Virus record (IMG/VR): IMGVR_UViG_3300048029_000390
Coordinates: 1-26,338 of that record
DNA from: a virus
DNA: 26,338 nt
Reading direction: 5' to 3' (one strand)
Numbering within the stretch: the first letter of the stretch is position 1; every line of letters starts with the position of its first letter. The translations under genes were made by a program, and so were the position numbers. This document shows positions 21,324 to 26,338 of this stretch, in pieces. Under the pieces are notes generated by a model. That model saw only the letters and a program-made list of their open reading frames with translations. It made no database searches and was not told where the DNA came from.

Positions 21324-21605
21324 TTACGCTGCGCGTTCTGCTTCGACCGCTTTCATAATCTGCCGGTCATATTCGTTGGCATCTTGGCAGGCAGGCGTCC
21401 CGATGATGTCAACCGGGTTCAGGCCAAGATTGACGCAGCTGCGATGAGCAAGAGAAGCATAAAATTGCTTTTCCTCGGTTGCCTTTTCCTCCGCATAACT
21501 GCCGACTGGCGACGCCAGCCATGCGTTTTGATGACGTGACCATGTCATCATAAACGTAACAATCTTGGACAGGTGGTCCTGCTGGTCTTGGGTAAATGTA
21601 GTCAT
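21324..21605 (-). CDS. First gene of the leftward early operon, hypothetical
   Basis: The start is moved to ATG 21605 (93 residues), 7 nt after GGAGGG. Sequence: MTTFTQDQQDHLSKIVTFMM, then a helical remainder ending KAVEAERAA; a Trp-containing stretch (TWSRHQNAWLASPVGSY) lies in the middle. No recognised domain. As the promoter-proximal gene of the operon it should be among the first proteins made. Confidence 0.68.
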   Translation of the reverse strand: MTTFTQDQQDHLSKIVTFMMTWSRHQNAWLASPVGSYAEEKATEEKQFYASLAHRSCVNLGLNPVDIIGTPACQDANEYDRQIMKAVEAERAA

Positions 21606-21754
21606 TGTCTTGCCCTCCATTGGCGTTGCGATGATTAAGAGATAGGCGCAATGGTTGCGCTATGCAAGAGACAAAATGCAAAAACAGCGAATAAAAAGTA
21701 TACAGGGCTGTAATTAATGGGTATTTTGTAGGCTCAACATCGGAGGGAAAAGCA
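21606..21754. promoter_or_regulatory. Divergent AT-rich control region with a 15-bp dyad
   Basis: The gap separates the leftward early operon from the rightward gene at 21755. It is AT-rich and holds a perfect dyad GCGCAA-TGG-TTGCGC at 21646-21660. Leftward, TTGCAT then a 17-bp spacer that includes the dyad and TATCTC is a weak promoter match. Around 21700 a TATACT (- strand) or TATACA (+ strand) box lacks a convincing -35. A control region is likely; the exact promoters are not resolved. Confidence 0.45.
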
Positions 21755-21955
21755 ATGATAAAGCTATTGGTAACGGTGTGCCTGCTATCGGCTGGCAATG
21801 ATGCGGCATGCTTCGAGCTTGCCAGCACTGACAGGTTTAAGACGATGGGACAGTGCCAAGACATGCGCGAAAGGATGGTGCGCGAAACATGGCAGTTGAG
21901 ACGCGATGGTAATGTGATGGGCAATGCGCGCTGTGTTGCCGAGCTCGAGGGATGA
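21755..21955 (+). CDS. Small four-Cys protein, paralogue of the one at 17917
   Basis: A 66-residue product with GGAGGG 7 nt before its ATG. It begins MIKLLVTVCLLSAGNDAACF and has Cys at 9, 19, 34 and 60, nearly the same spacing as the protein at 17917-18111. The apolar first 15 residues may be a signal or membrane segment. It is read rightward, opposite to the early operon, and isolated from the terminase genes by 250 bp. Function unknown. Confidence 0.7.
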   Translation: MIKLLVTVCLLSAGNDAACFELASTDRFKTMGQCQDMRERMVRETWQLRRDGNVMGNARCVAELEG

Positions 21956-21989
21956 TGGTTGCTGCGATGGTTGCTGTGATGGTGTGTTG
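21954..21989 (+). repeat. 12-bp tandem repeat, about three units
   Basis: gatggttgctgc (21954-21965), gatggttgctgt (21966-21977) and a diverged gatggtgtgttg (21978-21989). It starts at the stop of the small Cys gene. Confidence 0.75.
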
Positions 21990-22123
21990 AGTGTGTCAGT
22001 ACACACTGCGAAGACACATCCACACGCGGCAATGTATATATGTGACATATCTGCAACAGTGTGACAGTCAGGCCACAGTGACATAACGGCAACAGTGTTG
22101 CAGAAACGCAACAGGAGGGGGGG
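21990..22123. promoter_or_regulatory. Dyads and TGACA-type sites upstream of the terminase genes
   Basis: Non-coding DNA. A perfect inverted repeat AGTGTGT-CAGT-ACACACT occupies 21990-22007. GTGACA occurs at 22042, 22061 and 22078, and a perfect 13-bp dyad GCAACAGTGTTGC at 22089-22101, all at 17-19 bp steps. A TATATA box lies at 22036-22041 without a clear -35 element. This may be the late promoter/operator, a pac or cos region, or both. Confidence 0.45.
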
Positions 22124-22177
22124 ATGCTCACAGGCCGGCACACCCCAGCAGTCGGGGCCGTCGTCTATGTGTGTTAA
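22124..22177 (+). CDS. Possible 17-codon leader ORF
   Basis: A mini-ORF, MLTGRHTPAVGAVVYVC, lies directly behind a strong AGGAGGGGGGG and 29 nt before the small-terminase ATG. A CCCC-agcagtc-GGGG hairpin (22143-22157) lies inside it. The ribosome-binding site is its main support; it may be fortuitous. Confidence 0.25.
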   Translation: MLTGRHTPAVGAVVYVC

Positions 22178-22205
22178 TTGTCCCCTACACACTCACGGAG
22201 AAAGC

Positions 22206-22586
22206 ATGGGCAAGATTACAAAGGCAAACACAACCAAGGTCATTGAGCTACTGAGCGAAGGCCACAGCTTAGTGAAGGCTTGCGAGGCCGCTGGCATATC
22301 CCGTGCTGGCGCTTACAAGCGCATGAGGGCCGATGAGGAGTTTCGGGCCGCTGTGTACACGGCAAGGGCTGAAAGCGCTGAGAAGGCTCTGGAGGAGCTT
22401 GACGGCATGTATTTGAACGCACTGGAGGGAAAGAGGCGGTATGACCCAAACATATTACGGGACTATGCGCAACACGTGCGCTGGCGGGCTAAGACCTCTA
22501 TGCCAGAACAATACGGTGAGCAGAAGAACCGGGCTGGTGTTGAGGTGAGTGACGGCACGGTGCGTATCCTGTGGGAGACTGACTGA
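22206..22586 (+). CDS. terS: Terminase small subunit
   Basis: The start is ATG 22206 behind GGAG; longer frames have no support. 126 residues: an N-terminal helix-turn-helix (VIELLSEGHSLVKACEAAGI then SRAGAYKRMRADEEF, about residues 12-46), a helical oligomerisation region (TARAESAEKALEELD) and a C-terminal beta-like tail (GVEVSDGTVRILWETD). This is the usual plan of small terminase subunits, which recognise the packaging site and load the large subunit. The stop overlaps the large-subunit start (TGATGG), confirming the pair. Confidence 0.85.
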   Translation: MGKITKANTTKVIELLSEGHSLVKACEAAGISRAGAYKRMRADEEFRAAVYTARAESAEKALEELDGMYLNALEGKRRYDPNILRDYAQHVRWRAKTSMPEQYGEQKNRAGVEVSDGTVRILWETD

Positions 22587-23872
22587 TGGACGTCAAGATT
22601 CCCTACAAGCCTCGTCCTTTGCAGAAGGACATGCACAAGGAGTTGAAGAGATGGAATGTGTTGGTGATGCACCGCCGATTTGGCAAAACGGTGTGGGCAG
22701 TGAACCAACTAATCAAGACGACTTTGACTTGCCCGTTGCCACGACCGAGGACGGCTTTTGTAGCTCCTACCTTTGCCCAGGCGAAGCGAATAGCGTGGGA
22801 TTACGTCAAGTTCTACGCGGGCGTCATCCCTGGCGTTCAGTTCAACGAGACAGAACTCCGCGCTGACTTTCCGAATGGCGGCAGGATTATGCTGCTGTCG
22901 GCTGAGAACCCGGACGCCCTTCGGGGCATCTACCTTGATGAGTGTGTCTTTGACGAGTTTGGCATGCAGAACCCAAGGGTATGGGGGGAGGTTGTGAGAC
23001 CGGCACTGTCTGACAGGCAGGGGTCGGCTTGTTTTTTGGGAACCCCGGCGGGCCACAATCATTTTTTTGATTTGCTGGAGACCGCTAAGGGCCAGTTGGC
23101 GGAGGGCAGCAGCGACTGGTACTACAAGATTTGCAAAGCCAGTGACACAGGGATTGTGCGGCCAGAGGAGCTGGAGGCGGCTCAGGCGCAGATGACGCCG
23201 GAGCAATACGAGCAGGAATACGAGTGTTCATTCACCGCAGCGATTATTGGAGCGTATTATGGTAAGTTGTTGTCAGATGCTGACGATGCTGGCCGCGTAA
23301 CGCGGGTGCCGTATGACCCGGCCTATCCTGTGCATACGGCTTGGGACTTGGGCATTAACGACTCGACAGCCATCTGGTTTGCGCAAGTGTTTCGCGGGGG
23401 TGCGGTAAATGTTATTGATTATTACGAGAGTTCTGGGGTTGGTCTCGACCATTATGCAGATATACTCTCAAAGAAAGACTATACGTATGGCGACCACCTC
23501 GCTCCTCACGACATTGAGGTCCGTGAGTTGGGCTCGGGTAAAAGCCGCTGGGAAACGGCTTATACGCTGGGAATCAAATTCAGGGTCATCCCAAAAATGA
23601 AGGTGGCAGATGGCATTAACGCAGCGCGTATGTTAATACCTAAATGTTACTTTGACCGCGACAACTGCGGCGAAGGTCTTGAGATGCTGAGACAATACCG
23701 GCAGGAATGGGATGAGAAGCGTAAATCTTTCAGAGACCATCCGCGCCATGACTACACAAGTCACGCAGCCGATGCCTTTCGCTACCTTGCCGTTGGTTTG
23801 GAGAATAGAGAAGTTATGCGCAAGCCCCCGCAGCAGACTGCGCAAATGGATTACAACCCGTTTACGCTATAG
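22586..23872 (+). CDS. terL: Terminase large subunit (packaging ATPase-nuclease)
   Basis: 428 residues with both terminase domains. ATPase: Walker A HRRFGKT (29-35), adenine or Q-motif-like PRPLQKDMH, Walker B with the catalytic pair D123-E124 (YLDECVFDEF), and coupling motif FLGTPAGHNHF (150-160). RNase-H-like nuclease: D254 in AWDLGINDST, D309 in HLAPHDIEVRE, and D396 in SHAADAFRYLAVG. It cuts concatemeric DNA and pumps it through the portal. The compact size and motif spelling resemble the Terminase_6-type subunits of podoviruses without a T7-type gp19. Starts in an overlap with terS. Confidence 0.94.
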   Translation: MDVKIPYKPRPLQKDMHKELKRWNVLVMHRRFGKTVWAVNQLIKTTLTCPLPRPRTAFVAPTFAQAKRIAWDYVKFYAGVIPGVQFNETELRADFPNGGRIMLLSAENPDALRGIYLDECVFDEFGMQNPRVWGEVVRPALSDRQGSACFLGTPAGHNHFFDLLETAKGQLAEGSSDWYYKICKASDTGIVRPEELEAAQAQMTPEQYEQEYECSFTAAIIGAYYGKLLSDADDAGRVTRVPYDPAYPVHTAWDLGINDSTAIWFAQVFRGGAVNVIDYYESSGVGLDHYADILSKKDYTYGDHLAPHDIEVRELGSGKSRWETAYTLGIKFRVIPKMKVADGINAARMLIPKCYFDRDNCGEGLEMLRQYRQEWDEKRKSFRDHPRHDYTSHAADAFRYLAVGLENREVMRKPPQQTAQMDYNPFTL

Positions 23873-23881
23873 GAGAGACTG

Positions 23882-25210
23882 ATGGGTGGTTCAACAGGTG
23901 GTGGTGGTGCAGGCGGTTCTGGCAGACAGCCAAGTGCAGGCGCAGCTATTGGCATAGCGCAAGACCCGCGCGGAGAGTACCAGTTTGGTGGTGGTTATTC
24001 TGCGGCATTGCAAGACGCACCATCTACCGGCACTTACTTCTCGGGCGCTGATGATGAGACAAGGCAACGAGCGCAAGACCTTTTGAGGGACATTGATGCT
24101 GGCGGCGGCGAGGTCACGTTTGGCGGGCAAAAAGTCGAAAGGATGCAGCAATACGAGTCCGACAGTGGCAACCCACGCTACATTGTGCAAACTGGGGGCC
24201 AGAAAAGGGAAGTTGGCGCGGATACATTCCGTTCACTGCAAGGCGCGTTCCGTGAGGTTGATGAAAAACAGAAGCGGGCCGAGGAAGCTCAGAAAGAGCT
24301 GCAAGCCCTGGAGAGGGCAGAGGGTGAGCGTGTTCAGCGCGAGACTGCCGCAGCAGCAGAAGCTGAGCGCGAGGCAGAAATCCGTCGCCAAGATGCGACA
24401 AGGCGTGAAGCGGAAGCTGCTGAGCAACGCAAAGCACAAGCTGAACTTGAAGCAAACCGACAAAAAGAGCTAGACGAGATAGCTAAACGCAACGCCGCAG
24501 AAAATGCGGACCTGATGCCTAAGGGCGACCCATACACTGACCCACAAAAAGCGTCAGGTGTGCGCACAGATGCCAAAAGTTTGCGCAATTACGAAGAGAG
24601 AAAAAACGAAGCGCTCCGGCAAAACAGTAAGGCTAATATTGTTCAGTCAAACCAAGGTGAGGTTACTGACACACAAGGCAATCCTGTACTGACAAGGCAA
24701 GGCGTGGAACAAAAAACCGCCTTTGAGCAACAGGAGCTTGAGCGTCTTGTTTCTATGCGTCAGGGTGGAGAAGGCGACCCGGAGCAGGGTAAGCGCGACC
24801 TTGCCAAACAAATCATCGAAGAAAAGCTGGCAGCAGACCCGACGCTACCGGCTGGCCTCAAGGCTATTCGTGAGATTAACCTTAAAAGTCAATTAGATGC
24901 CCTGGAAAAGGGCGGCACCCCAACATTCCGCATAGGTGAGGGTGGCCAGTTTACCACCAGCGGGGTGCTACAGCCTGGAGAAGAAGGCACTGGTATTGCG
25001 CCGAATATTACCAGCGACCTAGAGGCCATGATGGATGAGCCGCAGCAGGAAGAACAACCAACAATCTTGCAAGCTGAGCCAGAGCCAGACGATGTTACTG
25101 CTGGAGCCCTTGGTGTTGCGCCTACCCCTCGTGGCCGTCGCGGCACTCGTGCTAAACGTCCTGGTGCTGGCGGCACCCTACTCGAAGGCGGAGGCGTACT
25201 CTATGACTGA
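23882..25210 (+). CDS. Coiled-coil structural-type protein between terL and portal
   Basis: 442 residues from ATG 23882 after AGGAGAG. A Gly-rich start (MGGSTGGGGAGGSGRQPSAG), a globular part to about residue 115, then a long coiled coil (about residues 120-215, rich in Glu, Arg, Ala and Gln, e.g. EEAQKELQALERAEGERVQR), a polar middle and a C-terminus RGRRGTRAKRPGAGGTLLEG ending GGVLYD. The ending resembles the tail of the small protein at 26016-26222. I do not recognise a family; place and composition suggest a virion or assembly protein acting near the portal. It overlaps the next gene by 8 nt. Confidence 0.65.
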   Translation: MGGSTGGGGAGGSGRQPSAGAAIGIAQDPRGEYQFGGGYSAALQDAPSTGTYFSGADDETRQRAQDLLRDIDAGGGEVTFGGQKVERMQQYESDSGNPRYIVQTGGQKREVGADTFRSLQGAFREVDEKQKRAEEAQKELQALERAEGERVQRETAAAAEAEREAEIRRQDATRREAEAAEQRKAQAELEANRQKELDEIAKRNAAENADLMPKGDPYTDPQKASGVRTDAKSLRNYEERKNEALRQNSKANIVQSNQGEVTDTQGNPVLTRQGVEQKTAFEQQELERLVSMRQGGEGDPEQGKRDLAKQIIEEKLAADPTLPAGLKAIREINLKSQLDALEKGGTPTFRIGEGGQFTTSGVLQPGEEGTGIAPNITSDLEAMMDEPQQEEQPTILQAEPEPDDVTAGALGVAPTPRGRRGTRAKRPGAGGTLLEGGGVLYD

Positions 25211-26006
25211 AGCCATGCCAACAGTATTGCCTGAAGCACCGCCTGTGGGCGTGAAAGAAGAGCTTGAGACGTTTGATGAGAGCTTGGCTCAGATTGAACG
25301 ATTTGAAAGCCAAGGCGAGCGTGAGAAATTTAGCACAGACGGTGAGTTTACTGCTGGCACTTATCACATCAGCCTGGCCAAGGCTCGTGACCTATACAGA
25401 GGAGACAAGGATAGATTTTCCTTTTTGGCTAGTTTTGCTGGAGAGGGTGCTGGCACAACACAGCAAAAGCAGTCGTTTAGTCAATTTATGATTGATAACC
25501 CCGGTTACGAACAAGACCTGGCCAACGGGATTGTGGCCGTGAACCGCAACTTCTTAAAAAGAAAGGGCGTTGATTTTAACAATTTACGGGCTAACGAAAT
25601 AAAAGCGCTAGACTCTAGCCTGTGGAATACAGGCACTAATCAGCCAAAGCTAATTAGAAATGTGATTGGTCTAAACACGGCAAGGCGCGAGAGGTATAGC
25701 TTTGATATTATTGAGGATTTTAGGGTTGCTTCTGCGAGAATGATGAATACCCATTTGCAAAACAATGTTGTTAGCCCAGGTCTTGTAAAACGCAGACTAC
25801 AAGAGCAAGACCTCTTTTTGTTGGGCGAGATAGATTACAGCAAACATAATTACAGTCAGGAAACAGCCGCCAAAGCAAAGCAAGCCATCCGAAACAATAC
25901 CGAGCAGGGTGAGTTTACTGGCAGCAGGGCGCGGGATTTTTTAAGGGTTGGGCAATCTGTGCCTGAGATTTTGTACGACCGTCCGATGACACCAGCGTTC
26001 CCGTAG
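25203..26006 (+). CDS. Unknown, possible structural protein upstream of portal
   Basis: The start is ATG 25203 (267 residues), behind GGCGGAGGCG and overlapping the preceding gene by 8 nt; an earlier start at 25035 would read the previous gene out of frame. The N-terminus is Pro/Glu-rich (MTEAMPTVLPEAPPVGVKEE), the remainder mixed helical with text such as GTYHISLAKARDLYRGDKDR and RNVIGLNTARRERYSF. The segment around residues 80-160 is faintly like muramidase- or structural-type helical domains, but no catalytic motif is evident. Function unknown. Confidence 0.6.
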   Translation: MTEAMPTVLPEAPPVGVKEELETFDESLAQIERFESQGEREKFSTDGEFTAGTYHISLAKARDLYRGDKDRFSFLASFAGEGAGTTQQKQSFSQFMIDNPGYEQDLANGIVAVNRNFLKRKGVDFNNLRANEIKALDSSLWNTGTNQPKLIRNVIGLNTARRERYSFDIIEDFRVASARMMNTHLQNNVVSPGLVKRRLQEQDLFLLGEIDYSKHNYSQETAAKAKQAIRNNTEQGEFTGSRARDFLRVGQSVPEILYDRPMTPAFP

Positions 26007-26015
26007 GAGATAAAG

Positions 26016-26222
26016 ATGAGCTTCTTAACACCATCTATGCCAACACCACCGCCTCCTCCGCCACCCCCGCCAGAGCCTGACCTCGGCCGCGCCCGTGCTA
26101 TGGCAGAAGAGGCAGAACTTGAGGCCCGTGGCCGTCGCAAGGGGCGCGGCTCAACTATTGTCGCTGGTGCGCTTGGGCAAACTGTCCAACCTACTGACGG
26201 CAAACCAACACTGATGGGTTAA
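26016..26222 (+). CDS. Small Pro-rich protein preceding the portal gene
   Basis: 68 residues behind AGGAG. A run of Pro (MPTPPPPPPPPPEPD) leads to a helix (GRARAMAEEAELEARGRRKG) and the end GRGSTIVAGALGQTVQP then GKPTLMG. Small proteins ending 'GRxSTIxxG ... GKxTLLG' are common just before portal genes in podoviruses and are thought to be minor head proteins. The stop is 2 nt from the portal ATG. Confidence 0.75.
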   Translation: MSFLTPSMPTPPPPPPPPPEPDLGRARAMAEEAELEARGRRKGRGSTIVAGALGQTVQPTDGKPTLMG

Positions 26223-26224
26223 GC

Positions 26225-26338
26225 ATGGCACAGGAAGCAGCACCGTTACTCAAGAGATTTGATTCTCTTAAAAGCCGCCGGGATAACTGGGACACCCATT
26301 ATCAGGAACTGGCTGACTATATGCTGCCGCGCAAAGCG
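26225..26338 (+). CDS. Portal / head-to-tail connector protein (5' part)
   Basis: The first 38 codons only: MAQEAAPLLKRFDSLKSRRD followed by NWDTHYQELADYMLPRKA. The pattern 'LKxxRxxWxxxWQExxDYxLP' is the start of T7-like head-to-tail connector (portal) proteins. The ring at the capsid vertex through which terminase packages DNA. The gene runs off the window. Confidence 0.82.
   Translation, partial: MAQEAAPLLKRFDSLKSRRDNWDTHYQELADYMLPRKA

Noticed and set aside
21409-22143. Antisense frame of 244 codons across the 21.6-22.1 kb control region
   Set aside because: Its text is His/Ser/Cys-rich and compositionally odd, and it runs over two better genes and the dyads.
1-26338. tRNA genes, integrase or attachment site, CRISPR array, insertion sequence
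   Set aside because: I looked for these and found no supporting sequence.

Overview
The window is a stretch of a tailed-phage genome of podovirus (T7-like virion) architecture. It begins inside an internal-virion-protein gene and ends inside the portal (head-to-tail connector) gene. If the genome is circularly permuted, the two ends face each other across the missing capsid and tail-tube genes. The small-gene repertoire (tiny basic proteins beside the lysis genes, a fibre with an S74 chaperone, the small Cys-rich proteins) resembles marine phages seen in cyanophage and uncultured ocean-virus genomes. The host cannot be read from the sequence; a marine Gram-negative bacterium is an inference, supported by a lipobox protein next to a holin-like gene. 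No integrase, DNA polymerase, RNA polymerase, tRNA or endolysin was recognised in the window.

Layout. (1) 3-6797, + strand: three complete, TAATG-coupled genes for ejected internal virion (core) proteins plus the tail of a fourth. (2) 6828-11465: a 1545-residue tail fibre with its own promoter. It has a T7 gp17-type anchor, an Ala/Ser/Thr-rich rod, about 47 copies of a 17-residue YadA/Hep_Hag-like repeat and a C-terminal S74 intramolecular chaperone. (3) 11477-13958: a lysis and small-protein cassette with a holin-like protein, a lipoprotein with a C-terminal membrane segment (possible u-spanin), and a run of very small, mostly very basic conserved phage proteins. (4) 13931-14002: hairpins between convergent operons, one a clear terminator for the leftward transcript. 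(5) 14028-17003, - strand: a recombination operon with a PD-(D/E)XK nuclease, an ERF/Sak-like annealing protein and a small protein ending in an SSB-type acidic tip, driven by a near-consensus promoter at 17022-17050. (6) 17053-17945, + strand: a small island with a zinc-finger protein and a Holliday-junction-resolvase-like nuclease. (7) 17917-21605, - strand: an early-type operon of ten tiny orphan genes, followed by an Xre-type HTH regulator, an array of 13-bp dyads, an HNH endonuclease and a small Cys-rich protein. (8) 21606-22205: divergent regulatory DNA around a second Cys-rich small gene, rich in dyads and short repeats. (9) 22206-26338, + strand: terminase small and large subunits, two structural-type unknowns, a Pro-rich small protein and the portal start.

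How it works together (inference): leftward transcription from about 21.7 kb and from 17.0 kb would give early host-takeover, regulatory and recombination functions. Rightward transcription from about 22 kb through the terminase and portal, round to the core proteins, fibre and lysis cassette, would give late functions. The two convergent transcripts meet at about 13.95 kb. The HTH protein and the operator-like dyads next to it are the best candidate for a transcription switch. Without an integrase in view, lysogeny is unproven.
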